From Vreelandella arcis (lineage in GTDB: Bacteria > Pseudomonadota > Gammaproteobacteria > Pseudomonadales > Halomonadaceae), in the NCBI RefSeq assembly GCF_900103865.1, contig NZ_FNII01000002.1:310001-374000 (forward strand): 64,000 nt of DNA, read 5' to 3'. Below are positions 33,859-44,034 of this stretch, piece by piece. A program made the translations under genes and the position numbers. The number at the start of each line of letters is the position of its first letter. Position 1 is the first letter of the stretch. A model generated the notes under the pieces. The model did no database searches. It was not told the DNA's origin and saw only the letters and a list, made by a program, of their open reading frames with translations.

Positions 33859-35781
33859 ATGCACTGCGGCGTTATTGTGCGGCCCGTTTTAAGCGTTACT
33901 CGCTTCGTTCTACTCGCGTTACTGGCGTTGGCAAGCCCTTACGCCAATAGCGACGATGCCAATAGCGACGATGCCAATAGCAACACACCGACGCCCGCCA
34001 CGGATGGCGCGACACCCATTGAAACCCGACATGCGTTGTCGCTGTATGGCTCTCCAGCCCTTGGAGAGGAATTTCCGCACTTTCCCCACGTCAATCCTGA
34101 TGCGCCAAAAGGCGGTAGCATCAAGCACACCGCTGTGGGTGGCAGTTTCGATTCGACGAATCCGTTTATTATTCGGGGCACCCCGGCAACAGGTGTCATT
34201 CGAATCTATGACACCTTATTGGCGAGTAATCCTAACGAACCGTTCAGCTTATACGGTTTGCTTGCTGAAGGTGTACGCCTTGACCCTGACCGCCAATGGA
34301 TTGAATTCGATATTCGGCCTGAGGCACGTTTCCAGGATGGTGAGCCCGTCACCGCCGACGATGTCGTGTTTTCATTGGATCTGTTGCGTGAAGAAGGCAA
34401 TCCCTTCTACAGCAGCTACTACGCAGGCGTTGAGCGAGCCGTGGCGGTGAATGAGCACCAGGTACGTTTTATCCTTAGCGACCAAGAATCCCGCGAACTG
34501 CCGCTTATCATTGCCCAACTGCCTATCTTACCGCAGCATTATTGGGAAAAGCATGATTTCACCGCGCCGACGCTGGCAGCCCACCCTGGCTCTGGCCCTT
34601 ATAAAATAGCCGAGGTAAACCCTGGACGTCAGATTGTTTACCAGCGCGACGAGCAGTATTGGGGCAAAGATCTGCCGGTTAACGTTGGCCGCTATAACAT
34701 AGACCGTGTGATCTATGATTATTACCGAGACCGGGATATTGCCTGGGAAGCTTTCAAAGCGGGACTTACAGACTTCCGTATTGACGCCCGCGCCGCCACT
34801 TGGGCCATTGGTTACGATTTTCCTGCCTATGAAGAAGGCTTGGTGAAACGCATCACCGTCCCCGACGTTAACCCGTCCATGATGCAGGCGTTTGTATTTA
34901 ACTTGCGCAAGGAAAAATTCCAGGATCCCCGCGTTCGTGAAGCCTTGAGCCTAACGTTTGATTTTCCTTGGCTGAATACCAATATTTTCTACGATACGTA
35001 TCGACGCACGGAAAGTTTTTTCCAGAACTCCGACATGGAAGCTGAAGGCCTCCCCTCGGAAGAAGAGCTAGCGCTGCTAAAGCCCTTCAAGGAAGAACTG
35101 ATTGCCTCCCATGGGTCGGATCGCTTATTCACCGAGCCGCTTCCTATCCAAGAGCCCACAGATCTACGCGAGCGACTACGCAAAGCGCTGAATCTACTCC
35201 GCGACGCTGGCTACCGGGTAGAGGACGGTATTTTAGTTGACAAGGACACCCAGCAACCATTGCGCTTGGAAGTATTACTCTACGATTCGGGACTCGAGCG
35301 TGTCGTGCAACCGATGCTGCGCAACATGGCGCGACTAGGGGTACAAACATCACTGCGCATTGTCGATATCAATCAATATCTTAATCGGCAACGCAATTTT
35401 GATTTTGATATGGTGATTAGCCACTTTCCTCAGTCCAATAACCCAGGAAACGAGCAGCGTGACTTCTGGACCAGCGACGCCGCAGATTCACCACAAAGCC
35501 GCAACCGCATGGGCCTACAAAACCCCGCGGTTGATGCGCTGGTAGAGCAACTTATTCGCGCCGATGACCGGGATGAACTCAATACCATCACGCAAGCACT
35601 GGATCGTGTATTGCGCTGGGGCTTTTACGTTATCCCCCACTATCATTCAGGTGAGACGCGGATCGCTATTTGGGATAAATTTGGTTACCCCGAGCCCTTC
35701 CCTAAATATGCCATGGATTTAGATGCCTGGTGGGTAGACCCTGAACGTGAAGCTGCTTTACAGCGCCGATTACGTCGCTGA
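33859..35781 (+). CDS. yejA: Peptide ABC transporter binding protein (YejA-like)
   Basis: Family 5 extracellular solute-binding protein of 640 residues, first of the yejABEF importer for oligopeptides (microcin C in E. coli). A signal peptide of about 30 residues ends near ASPYAN. A short repetitive acidic linker follows ([13 protein letters not shown]). Then come [29 protein letters not shown] and [18 protein letters not shown], typical of the family. The genes yejB, yejE and yejF follow with gaps of 20 and 2 bases and an 8-base overlap. Confidence 0.88.
   Translation: MHCGVIVRPVLSVTRFVLLALLALASPYANSDDANSDDANSNTPTPATDGATPIETRHALSLYGSPALGEEFPHFPHVNPDAPKGGSIKHTAVGGSFDSTNPFIIRGTPATGVIRIYDTLLASNPNEPFSLYGLLAEGVRLDPDRQWIEFDIRPEARFQDGEPVTADDVVFSLDLLREEGNPFYSSYYAGVERAVAVNEHQVRFILSDQESRELPLIIAQLPILPQHYWEKHDFTAPTLAAHPGSGPYKIAEVNPGRQIVYQRDEQYWGKDLPVNVGRYNIDRVIYDYYRDRDIAWEAFKAGLTDFRIDARAATWAIGYDFPAYEEGLVKRITVPDVNPSMMQAFVFNLRKEKFQDPRVREALSLTFDFPWLNTNIFYDTYRRTESFFQNSDMEAEGLPSEEELALLKPFKEELIASHGSDRLFTEPLPIQEPTDLRERLRKALNLLRDAGYRVEDGILVDKDTQQPLRLEVLLYDSGLERVVQPMLRNMARLGVQTSLRIVDINQYLNRQRNFDFDMVISHFPQSNNPGNEQRDFWTSDAADSPQSRNRMGLQNPAVDALVEQLIRADDRDELNTITQALDRVLRWGFYVIPHYHSGETRIAIWDKFGYPEPFPKYAMDLDAWWVDPEREAALQRRLRR
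33943..33981 (+). repeat. 15-base tandem repeat within yejA
   Basis: GCCAATAGCGACGAT occurs at 33943-33957 and 33958-33972, followed by a partial third copy GCCAATAGC. It encodes ANSDD repeats just after the signal peptide. Replication slippage would add or remove in-frame five-residue units. Confidence 0.9.
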
Positions 35782-35801
35782 ACCGGTGTAAGGAGAGCTC
35801 T

Positions 35802-36875
35802 GTGGCGCGTTATACCCTACGTCGACTTTTGCTGATGATTCCTACCTTGGTGGGCATCATGCTACTTAATTTCATTATCGTTCAGGCGGCTCCCGGCGGG
35901 CCGATTGATCAAATGCTGGCTCGCTTTGAAGGCGCTGACGCGATGGCCAGCACCCGATTGGATATGGGCGGGGCCGATGTTCAGGTCAACGACGAATCAC
36001 GCGGTGCCAGAGGGATAGATCCACGCTTCATTGAGCAGCTAGAACAACAGTTTGGCTTTGATAAGCCTGCCCATGAGCGCTTCATCGGCATGATGGCGGA
36101 TTACCTTACTTTCGATTTTGGCACCAGCTTTTTTCGTGACCGACCCGTTACCGAATTAATGATAGAGCGACTACCGGTATCTATTTCGTTGGGCCTTTGG
36201 ACCACGCTGCTGGTTTATATTATTTCTATCCCGCTGGGCATACGCAAAGCGCTACGACACGGCTCTCGATTTGATGTCTGGACATCGGGATTGGTGGTCG
36301 TTGGCTACGCCATTCCTGGGTTTTTGTTTGCCATCCTGCTAATTGTCTTATTTGCCGGGGGAACATACTGGGACTTATTCCCTTTACGTGGCTTAACCTC
36401 ACCTGATTTCGACCAGCTGTCGACCTGGGGAAAAATTAAAGACTATTTCTGGCATATCACCCTGCCCGTGCTTGCCGCGGCGATTGGAAGTTTTGCGACC
36501 CTCACCATGCTGACCAAAAACAGCTTTTTGGATGAAATCCATAAACAGTATGTGCTGACAGCCCGCGCTAAAGGCGCTAATGAGCAGCGTATCCTTTACG
36601 GTCATGTGTTTCGCAATGCCATGCTGATCATTATTGCCGGCCTACCTGCCGCATTGATCGGTATCTTCTTTACCGGCTCACTGCTGATTGAAGTGATCTT
36701 TTCTCTCGATGGCCTCGGGTTGCTCGGCTTCGAAGCGGTCATGCAGCGCGACTACCCGGTTATTTTTGGCACCCTGTATCTCTACACGGTGATTGGGCTG
36801 CTGCTAAAACTGGTGTCTGACTTGACCTATGTGTGGGTCGATCCACGCATCGACTTTGCCACACGGGAGTCGTGA
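35802..36875 (+). CDS. yejB: Peptide ABC transporter permease YejB
   Basis: Inner-membrane permease of 357 residues with six helices. The first helix (about 8-30) is followed by a long periplasmic segment containing [16 protein letters not shown]. The EAA loop reads [22 protein letters not shown] (about 253-274). The start is GTG with AAGGAG nine bases upstream. YejB pairs with YejE. Confidence 0.92.
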   Translation: MARYTLRRLLLMIPTLVGIMLLNFIIVQAAPGGPIDQMLARFEGADAMASTRLDMGGADVQVNDESRGARGIDPRFIEQLEQQFGFDKPAHERFIGMMADYLTFDFGTSFFRDRPVTELMIERLPVSISLGLWTTLLVYIISIPLGIRKALRHGSRFDVWTSGLVVVGYAIPGFLFAILLIVLFAGGTYWDLFPLRGLTSPDFDQLSTWGKIKDYFWHITLPVLAAAIGSFATLTMLTKNSFLDEIHKQYVLTARAKGANEQRILYGHVFRNAMLIIIAGLPAALIGIFFTGSLLIEVIFSLDGLGLLGFEAVMQRDYPVIFGTLYLYTVIGLLLKLVSDLTYVWVDPRIDFATRES

Positions 36876-36877
36876 TC

Positions 36878-37951
36878 ATGACCACTCTTTCGTCTCGATT
36901 TTCACCCATTACCCGTCGTCGCTTTGCGGCATTCAAGTCGAATCGCCGTGCTTGGGTGTCACTCTGGGTATTTGGTGTCGTGTTTTTGTTGAGCCTGTTT
37001 GCCGAGCTTATCGCCAATGACAAGCCCATCATCATGCAGTATGACGGCCAGTGGTATGTGCCACTACTGGTCGACTATCCTGAAACGGAATTTGACGGCT
37101 TTTTGCCCACGCGTACCGACTACCTCGACCCCTTTGTCCAACAACAAATCGAAGAAAACGGCTGGGCGTTATGGCCACTGATTCCGTTTTCTTACCAAAC
37201 GCTGGACATGCAAATGAAACGCCCTTCCCCGGCTCCACCGGATGGTCGCCATTGGCTGGGTACCGACGATCAAGGGCGTGATGTGCTCGCCCGGGTGATT
37301 TATGGCTTTCGCTTGTCGGTTGCCTTCGCCTTGGTACTAACGGCGGGCTCGCTCGTAATGGGGGTATTCGTAGGTGGCGTACAAGGCTATTTTGGCGGCA
37401 AGGTTGACCTCGTTGGCCAGCGTATCACCGAAATTTGGTCTGGGCTCCCCGTGCTGTTTTTACTGATTATTTTGGCCAGTTTTGTTCAACCCGGCTTTTG
37501 GTGGCTACTGGGGATAATGCTGCTGTTTTCATGGCTTGGCTTAGTGGACATCGTACGTGCCGAGTTTTTGAGAGCACGTAATCTTGAGTATGTTCGCGCC
37601 GCCAAGGCCATGGGATTACCGTCACGACTCATTATGTGGCGACACGTACTGCCCAACGCCATGGTCGCCACTTTAACCTTTATCCCCTTTTTGTTTACCG
37701 GGGCGATTGGCACGTTAACCGCGCTGGACTTTCTCGGCTTTGGTTTGCCACCGGGGGCGCCTTCTCTGGGCGAGCTGGCGGCGCAGGGTAAAAATAACCT
37801 GCATGCTCCTTGGCTGGGCATTACCGCCTTCATGACCCTGGCCACTATGCTTTCGCTGCTGGTATTTATTGGCGAAGGCTTGCGTGATGCCTTTGACCCG
37901 CGCCATGTTCAGCAACGCCCTTCTCCCGCTAAGGAACCCCGTCATGCCTGA
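36878..37951 (+). CDS. yejE: Peptide ABC transporter permease YejE
   Basis: Second permease, 357 residues. An N-terminal helix is followed by a periplasmic domain characteristic of YejE (YDGQWYVPLLVDYPETEFDG), then HWLGTDDQGRDVLARVIYGFR and the EAA loop RAAKAMGLPSRLIMWRHVLPNAM. The open frame extends 45 bases into yejB, but the ATG at 36878, two bases after the yejB stop, gives the normal N-terminus. Confidence 0.92.
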   Translation: MTTLSSRFSPITRRRFAAFKSNRRAWVSLWVFGVVFLLSLFAELIANDKPIIMQYDGQWYVPLLVDYPETEFDGFLPTRTDYLDPFVQQQIEENGWALWPLIPFSYQTLDMQMKRPSPAPPDGRHWLGTDDQGRDVLARVIYGFRLSVAFALVLTAGSLVMGVFVGGVQGYFGGKVDLVGQRITEIWSGLPVLFLLIILASFVQPGFWWLLGIMLLFSWLGLVDIVRAEFLRARNLEYVRAAKAMGLPSRLIMWRHVLPNAMVATLTFIPFLFTGAIGTLTALDFLGFGLPPGAPSLGELAAQGKNNLHAPWLGITAFMTLATMLSLLVFIGEGLRDAFDPRHVQQRPSPAKEPRHA

Positions 37952-39536
37952 ACCGCTACTTCGCGTCGACAACCTAAGCGTCGCCTTTGACGGTAACCCG
38001 GTGGTGGAGTCGCTTTCTCTAGAGCTCCACGCGGGTGAAACGTTGGCGATCGTGGGCGAGTCGGGGTCGGGTAAATCGGTATCCGCCCTGGGATTGGTGA
38101 ACCTATTACCCGCCAACGCTCAGGTAAGCGGCGAGCGACGACTGAATGGCACCTTACTTAGCTCATTGAGTAAGGCCGAGTGGAATGGCGTACGCGGCAA
38201 TACCGTGGGAGTAGTCTTTCAGGAGCCCATGACGTCGCTCAATCCTCTGCATCGGATTGGTAAGCAAATTGGCGAATCCCTACGCTTACATCAAGGGCTG
38301 CGAGGCAAAGAGGCGCGTGCGCGAGCCAAAGCGTTACTCGAACAAGTTAAACTGCCGCGATCGGATGAATTGCTAGACGCATGGCCTCATCAACTGTCAG
38401 GCGGGCAGCGTCAACGGGTGATGATTGCCATGGCTATTGCCAACAACCCGTCGTTATTAATTGCCGATGAGCCCACCACAGCGCTTGATGTCACCGTCCA
38501 GCAGGACATTTTGTCATTGCTGAAAGAGCTGCGTGACCAGCACGGCATGGGCTTATTGCTGATTAGCCACGACCTTAATCTAGTCCGCCGCCATGCGGAT
38601 CGTGTCTGTGTCATGTACCAGGGGCAAATTCAGGAAACCGGGCCGGTCGAGCAGGTATTTAGGCAGCCACAAAGCGGCTATACCCAAAGTCTTCTGGCCG
38701 CCGAGCCTGAAGGAAGACCCGCAACGGTTACTGCCAAATCCCCTTTGCTAACCGTGCAACAGCTCCGCGTGAGCTTTAAGCGTCCCAAGCCTGGCTTATT
38801 CAAGCGCCAGCCGCCTGCTTTTGAAGCGGTGAAAGCCACTGACCTAACGATTGCTCCCGGCGAAACACTCGGCATTGTGGGCGAATCGGGCTCGGGCAAA
38901 ACCACCCTAGCCTCGGCTATCATGCGTCTGGTAACCAGCCAAGGCGATATCACTCTTGGCGAGGCTCATTTGAGCAAACTGAGCGGTGACGATTTACGCC
39001 GTCAACGCCACCGGCTGCAGATGGTGTTCCAGGATCCTTACGGAGCATTATCGCCGCGCATGCCGGTGTTCGATATCGTCAGTGAAGGATTGCGCTTCCA
39101 CTATCCTCGCTTGTCTGATACCGAAATTACCCAACGCGTACATCAAACCTTAAATGAAGTCGACTTACCTGAAAGTTGCGCGGCACGTTACCCGCATGAG
39201 TTCTCTGGCGGCCAGCGCCAGCGGATCGCTGTTGCGCGGGCAATTATTTTAGAGCCGGAGCTTCTGGTATTAGATGAGCCAACGTCGGCGCTGGATCGCA
39301 CTGTTCAAAAACAGCTGGTCACTTTATTAAGAGAACTTCAGGCGCGTCGGCAGCTAAGCTATCTATTTATTAGCCATGACTTAGCCGTTGTGCGCGCGAT
39401 GGCCCATCGTATTATGGTGCTTAAAGACGGCGACGTGGTTGAGCAAGGCGCTTGTCTAGACGTGCTCGCCTCTCCCCAACACCCTTACACAAAAGCGCTT
39501 ATAACCGCTGCTGATTTATCAGAGCTTCCGCGCTAG
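37944..39536 (+). CDS. yejF: Peptide ABC transporter ATPase YejF (double nucleotide-binding domain)
   Basis: ATPase of 530 residues with two complete nucleotide-binding domains. The first has GESGSGKS, LSGGQRQRVMIAMAIANNPSLLIADEPTTALD; the second has GESGSGKT, FSGGQRQRIAVARAIILEPELLVLDEPTSALD. OppD/OppF-like FQDPYGALSPR is present. The ATG at 37944 overlaps the yejE stop by eight bases and is preferred to a longer frame beginning at 37869. Confidence 0.92.
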   Translation: MPEPLLRVDNLSVAFDGNPVVESLSLELHAGETLAIVGESGSGKSVSALGLVNLLPANAQVSGERRLNGTLLSSLSKAEWNGVRGNTVGVVFQEPMTSLNPLHRIGKQIGESLRLHQGLRGKEARARAKALLEQVKLPRSDELLDAWPHQLSGGQRQRVMIAMAIANNPSLLIADEPTTALDVTVQQDILSLLKELRDQHGMGLLLISHDLNLVRRHADRVCVMYQGQIQETGPVEQVFRQPQSGYTQSLLAAEPEGRPATVTAKSPLLTVQQLRVSFKRPKPGLFKRQPPAFEAVKATDLTIAPGETLGIVGESGSGKTTLASAIMRLVTSQGDITLGEAHLSKLSGDDLRRQRHRLQMVFQDPYGALSPRMPVFDIVSEGLRFHYPRLSDTEITQRVHQTLNEVDLPESCAARYPHEFSGGQRQRIAVARAIILEPELLVLDEPTSALDRTVQKQLVTLLRELQARRQLSYLFISHDLAVVRAMAHRIMVLKDGDVVEQGACLDVLASPQHPYTKALITAADLSELPR

Positions 39537-39669
39537 ACGATTGTAAACGTGTAAATTTGAGAGTTAGCTAAAATTTAAGAAAGCATACAAGATAACGGTA
39601 TAAAGTTTTAGCGGTGTGGAAAGCCCTAACCCACATAGTTTTGGCTAGGGTCTTCCCTCACAAATCAGG

Positions 39670-40374
39670 TTAGAAACTGGCGATCTCTTCTGGCGTCAAT
39701 TCTCGCCATTCGCCGGGGGCCAGCTCATCCGTCAGCACAACGTCACCGATGGAACGTCGATGTAGCGCATTAACGTGATTGCCTAAGGCGACAAACATGC
39801 GTTTCACTTGGTGATAACGGCCCTCGGTGATGGTGAGCTCTGCTTGCTTGGGCGACAAAAACCGTAACGTCGCCGGCTGTGTCGGCGTTTCTTCGCCGTC
39901 TAACATGATGCCATCAGCTACCTGTTGAATAGCTAATTCGGCGGCCTCTTCGTCCATCGGTTCGTCTAACTCAGCGATATACACTTTGGCACAGCGGTGG
40001 CGCGGCGAGGTCACCCGGTGGGACCACTGGCCATCGTCGGTAAGCAGCAACAGACCGGTGGTATCCACATCCAAACGGCCGACGGGCTGTAGCCGCTCTG
40101 CTTTAGGCAAGTCTATCAAATCGATCACCCGAGGATAGAGCCCTCGCCTGGCGGTACACTCTACGTCAGCAGGCTTATGCAGCATGATGTAACGAAGCCC
40201 CACCAGCGCCAGCCGTGCGCCGTTGAAGACAACCACATCGCTGTCCGTATCGATGTGAGTCGCTGCCTGCTTGATCGGCTCGTCGTTCAACGTGACCTCG
40301 CCGTTTTTGAGCGCTCGCTTGGCCAAGCTGCGCGTTAACGAGGTCGTTTCACTTAAAAAGCGATCAAGACGCAT
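39670..40374 (-). CDS. rsuA: 16S rRNA pseudouridine(516) synthase RsuA
   Basis: Pseudouridine synthase of 234 residues. An S4-like RNA-binding domain (MRLDRFLSETTSLTRSLAKRALKNGEV) is followed by the catalytic domain with LQPVGRLDVDTTGLLLLTDDG, whose Asp near 105 is the nucleophile, and the GRYHQVKRMF motif. The size fits RsuA (231). The ATG shares one base with the stop codon of the upstream yafV, so the two are coupled. Confidence 0.92.
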   Translation of the reverse strand: MRLDRFLSETTSLTRSLAKRALKNGEVTLNDEPIKQAATHIDTDSDVVVFNGARLALVGLRYIMLHKPADVECTARRGLYPRVIDLIDLPKAERLQPVGRLDVDTTGLLLLTDDGQWSHRVTSPRHRCAKVYIAELDEPMDEEAAELAIQQVADGIMLDGEETPTQPATLRFLSPKQAELTITEGRYHQVKRMFVALGNHVNALHRRSIGDVVLTDELAPGEWRELTPEEIASF

Positions 40375-41189
40375 TATTGGCCGACTCCTGGCAGTAGCGA
40401 AAAGCGATCGGCATCTTGCCAGGCTGGAAATTTCTCTCGGAAAGCATCTAAATCCGTTTTATTGAGGCATCCCGTTTCTATAAACGGCGTATGCGCAGAA
40501 TGATCGATAAGTGGCTCGCCTTTAAAATCAACGAGCATGGAGTCGCCACTGTAGGCCAGCCCTTTGGCATCTTCGCCAACGCGATTAACGCCAATCACGT
40601 AAGTTAGGTTTTCGATAGCACGGGCTTGCAGCAGCGTACGCCAAGGTTGACGACGAGGCGCGGGCCAGTTGGCCACACACAGCAACGCATCATACTCGAA
40701 ATGCTCGCCCTGTGCTGCCTGCTGCCGTAGCCAAACAGGAAATCTTAGGTCGTAACAGACGCTTAGCAGTATTTTAAAGCCGTTTAACTCGACAATTTCA
40801 CGACGCTCGCCCATATCATAGCGTTCGTGCTCACCGGCCATACGAAACAGATGACGCTTATCGTAATAGGTTAGATCCCCTTGGGGAGTTGCCCAGATTA
40901 ATCGGTTATAAAACTCGCCGTTTTGCTGGATAGCCACGCTGCCGGTTATCACGCAATCTCGCGAACGCGCCTGATCCAGTAGCCATGCGACGCTAGGGCT
41001 GTCTTCCATGGGTTGCGCCATTTCGCGGGAGTTCATCGTAAAGCCAGTCGCAAACATCTCGGGGAGCACAATTAAATCGGTATCTCGGCTATCTAACTCG
41101 CCGAGCAATTGCTCAAGATGGGTATGGTTAGCTTGTGGGTTTTCCCAGCGCAAATCACATTGCACCAAGCTAGTTCTCAGTTGACTCAT
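40374..41189 (-). CDS. yafV: Omega-amidase YafV (nitrilase family)
   Basis: Carbon-nitrogen hydrolase of 271 residues that hydrolyses alpha-ketoglutaramate and similar omega-amides (damaged transamination products). The Glu-Lys-Cys triad is present: LPEMFATGF (Glu near 44), YYDKRHLF (Lys near 108) and LLSVCYDLRFPVW (Cys near 142). The gene is first of a two-gene unit with rsuA. Confidence 0.9.
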   Translation of the reverse strand: MSQLRTSLVQCDLRWENPQANHTHLEQLLGELDSRDTDLIVLPEMFATGFTMNSREMAQPMEDSPSVAWLLDQARSRDCVITGSVAIQQNGEFYNRLIWATPQGDLTYYDKRHLFRMAGEHERYDMGERREIVELNGFKILLSVCYDLRFPVWLRQQAAQGEHFEYDALLCVANWPAPRRQPWRTLLQARAIENLTYVIGVNRVGEDAKGLAYSGDSMLVDFKGEPLIDHSAHTPFIETGCLNKTDLDAFREKFPAWQDADRFSLLPGVGQ

Positions 41190-41262
41190 GGATTTAGCTC
41201 CTTTACGCCGCTCACGTTGTCGCGATTATGTTAGATTAGCCTTTTAAAATAATGAGGCTGCT

Positions 41263-42171
41263 ATGCTTCCCACTTCACCACGCGATCCAGAAGCAGTCAA
41301 AGGCGTCACCTTTGGCTTAACGGCCTATAGCATGTGGGGATGCTTCCCACTTTTTTTTGCGCTATTTGATGGCGTGCCTGCCATTGAGGTGCTGACTCAC
41401 CGCATTTTGTGGTCGTGCTTGTTTCTGGTAGGGCTTATCAGCCTTTTACGACGCTGGCCACCCGTCGTCGCTGCCCTAATGGAACCCAAGCGACTTGGCC
41501 GCGTGCTTGCCTGCGCCCTGTTGATTGCGTTCAATTGGGGAATTTATATCTATTCGGTGGAAACGCAGCAGGTACTACAGGCCAGTTTAGGCTATTTTTT
41601 AACCCCGCTGGTGAATGTCGCGCTGGGCATGCTGGTACTGCGTGAAGTAATGGCACGACTGCAGTTGGTTGCCTTGGGGTTGGCTAGCCTCGCGATCGCC
41701 ATCCAATTTTTCATGCTGGGTGAGTTACCGTGGATCAGTCTACTGCTGGCATTAAGTTTTGGTAGCTATGGCTTGTTTCGTAAACAAGTGCCGCTTGATG
41801 GCCTCTCGGGGCTTTTTGTTGAAACGCTGTTGCTATTCCCCATTGCACTGATCGCGCTAGCCGGCTTTAGTTGGCTGGGGACATCGCACTTTTTAAGCGG
41901 AACCGAGACCACGGCGCTATTGATCGCCAGTGGTGTTATTACCGCCCTGCCTCTAATGGCCTTTGCTGGCGCGGCGCGGCGCTTACGTCTCGCGACACTG
42001 GGATTTCTCATGTACATCAATCCCAGCATTCAGTTTTTAATCGCCCTGACCATTTTCGGCGAACCGCTAAGCCCCATCCAGCTGGTGACGTTTATTATGA
42101 TCTGGACAGGGCTGGCGCTTTACTCTTGGTCAGCTTGGCAATCACGCCCTCGCCAATTGCCGGCTGAGTAA
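41263..42171 (+). CDS. rarD: EamA-family transporter RarD
   Basis: Drug/metabolite transporter superfamily protein of 302 residues with ten predicted membrane helices. RarD hallmarks include [19 protein letters not shown] at the N-terminus, LTHRILWS near 45, [11 protein letters not shown] near 90 and [14 protein letters not shown] near 110. The substrate is unknown. The 3' end overlaps the convergent chemotaxis gene by 30 bases. Confidence 0.88.
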   Translation: MLPTSPRDPEAVKGVTFGLTAYSMWGCFPLFFALFDGVPAIEVLTHRILWSCLFLVGLISLLRRWPPVVAALMEPKRLGRVLACALLIAFNWGIYIYSVETQQVLQASLGYFLTPLVNVALGMLVLREVMARLQLVALGLASLAIAIQFFMLGELPWISLLLALSFGSYGLFRKQVPLDGLSGLFVETLLLFPIALIALAGFSWLGTSHFLSGTETTALLIASGVITALPLMAFAGAARRLRLATLGFLMYINPSIQFLIALTIFGEPLSPIQLVTFIMIWTGLALYSWSAWQSRPRQLPAE

Positions 42172-43791
42172 CGCGGGCGCATCGTCATGATTATCCAGCG
42201 GCTGAGGAGCGGTTTCACGCTCAGGCTGATAGCCGATACGAAAGCCACCCCAGTGTCGGCCATTGATGTAAATTGGTACCGACAAATCGTGCATGATCTC
42301 GCCGGTATCGCGCTTATAAGTTTGCAACAACAGGGGCTTTTCGTGAGCGCCGCAACGTCGGCCGGTGGGATCGTCGAAGATACGCTTGCTGCGACAAAAT
42401 TTTAAATCGTGATCGTAGTCGCCGGTGGGTGGGCGGCTGACGGCCTGATTATGGGTCGGCACATATCCTTTGCGATCACAGGTTATCGCATAGCTGAGAT
42501 CAAGCTTGGTAAGCAGCGGCTCTTGGACATCAGGCAGATGTTTATCGGTAAAGGAATCAAAGGAAGTGCGATAAAGCGGTGGCTGCGTATCAGGAATCTG
42601 TTGATAGTCCGGCTGGAACAGCGCCGCTTCACTTAATTCGCCGCGTTTCAGGGCGCTTTCAAACAGCTTGCCTAGCCGGTCGGCGGTTTTCCGCGCCGCA
42701 TGGAAAACCTGCTGATGACGGCCGTTCAGCCGTTGTTGCGCCAGCTCGCCATCGACACCTTCAGCGGCTTCCATCAAAGCGCGTGCCTGGTTGGCAAGGT
42801 CGTGCATATTGCGATTGCCTTCGTCGACATCGATTTCTAACTGATGCAAGGTATCCGCAACGGTCTGGCTGTGTTCGCGCGTATTATCAATGGCTTGTGC
42901 AACACTACTGATTTCACTTTGCACCTGGTCAAATTCCTGGGTAATGGAACCTAAGCTGGTGCCAACATGCTGCATGTCCGTTGATCGATGGCTAATCCGA
43001 CTCATCAAGCTGCCCATCGATGAGACGACATTTTGCCCACTTTGGTGCATGTCCTTTACGAGTTCATCGACACTTTGAGTGGCCGTGGAGGTTTTATGAG
43101 CTAGGTTGCGCACTTCGCCCGCCACAACAGCAAATCCTCGACCGTGCTCACCTGCCCGCGCCGCTTCAATGGAGGCATTAAGCGACAGCAAATGCGTTTG
43201 TTCGGCTATGTCTTCAATCATCGACGTAACACTGCGCACGCGCTCAATTTTATCGTTGAGCGAGGTCAGCATCTCCAGTGCATGCTGGGATTGCTCGGAC
43301 ACATCGCTCATTTCATTGATGATATCGGTCAGGGCTTCTTGATTATGATGACTGGCTTCGCGTGCGCTTTCGGCCGACGCCGCTACCTGCGATGCACTTG
43401 CACTGACCTGCATAATGGCCGTGTTGATCGCCCCCATGCTGGCCGACGACTCCCGAGCCATTTTCTCTTGCTTACTCAGGCGCTGGTCCATCAAATCGGC
43501 ATAATGCGACACCTCAGCCGAGGCGATCGCTGTGCTGCTGGCCCGCCTCATGAGGCGAAACGCCATCGCTCGAAGCGAGGCGTAATCTGCGGTTAAGCGA
43601 TTTCGATTATGCGTTGCTTCCAGCTGCTGTTGATCAGCTTGGTAAAGACCCCACCATGCGACCAATACACTTAGCGCACCGGCTAACGCTGCCACCCCAA
43701 CCGCAATATATCCCCCTAAAGCACCATAAGGCACCAGCCACCCCGCAAGTGCCAATAGCACTATCGGAACCACCCATCGAATGACACGCAT
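42142..43791 (-). CDS. Methyl-accepting chemotaxis protein with C-terminal sensor-like domain
   Basis: Chemoreceptor of 549 residues. Two N-terminal helices (about 6-50) lie close together with almost no periplasmic domain. A coiled-coil signalling domain (about 80-370) has the hairpin tip [40 protein letters not shown]. After it a globular domain of some 150 residues (about 390-540) carries [22 protein letters not shown] and [16 protein letters not shown] with [11 protein letters not shown]. This C-terminal domain recurs in other proteobacterial receptors; as the periplasmic part is missing, sensing is probably cytoplasmic. The ATG at 43791 is preferred to one at 43854. Confidence 0.85.
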   Translation of the reverse strand: MRVIRWVVPIVLLALAGWLVPYGALGGYIAVGVAALAGALSVLVAWWGLYQADQQQLEATHNRNRLTADYASLRAMAFRLMRRASSTAIASAEVSHYADLMDQRLSKQEKMARESSASMGAINTAIMQVSASASQVAASAESAREASHHNQEALTDIINEMSDVSEQSQHALEMLTSLNDKIERVRSVTSMIEDIAEQTHLLSLNASIEAARAGEHGRGFAVVAGEVRNLAHKTSTATQSVDELVKDMHQSGQNVVSSMGSLMSRISHRSTDMQHVGTSLGSITQEFDQVQSEISSVAQAIDNTREHSQTVADTLHQLEIDVDEGNRNMHDLANQARALMEAAEGVDGELAQQRLNGRHQQVFHAARKTADRLGKLFESALKRGELSEAALFQPDYQQIPDTQPPLYRTSFDSFTDKHLPDVQEPLLTKLDLSYAITCDRKGYVPTHNQAVSRPPTGDYDHDLKFCRSKRIFDDPTGRRCGAHEKPLLLQTYKRDTGEIMHDLSVPIYINGRHWGGFRIGYQPERETAPQPLDNHDDAPALLSRQLARA

Positions 43792-44034
43792 ATTAAGTAC
43801 TCTTGTTATTGACGTGAAAAAGAGGCTCAAGCCGAAGATTACATTTTTGGTCAAGCTTACCTACTAAATTAGATTAAAGAAGTAACACTTTGGGGGAAGA
43901 GAGCGAGCAGATGAAATTAAGCAAAGGTGCCGTAATTTAGCTTATAACGCGTTAATATATGGTTCTATGATTGCGTTAGGCTATGAATTAGCTTATCGAC
44001 TAGATGATTTGACGGCGAATCGCCCTTGGAGCTC

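Noticed and set aside
33943..33981. Possible CRISPR-like repeat
   Set aside because: Units are contiguous 15-mers without spacers inside a coding frame; this is a simple tandem repeat.
39600..39660. Imperfect hairpin (CCCTAGCC/GGTTAGGG) after rsuA as a terminator
   Set aside because: Long 12-base loop, a wobble pair and only three T; too weak to call.
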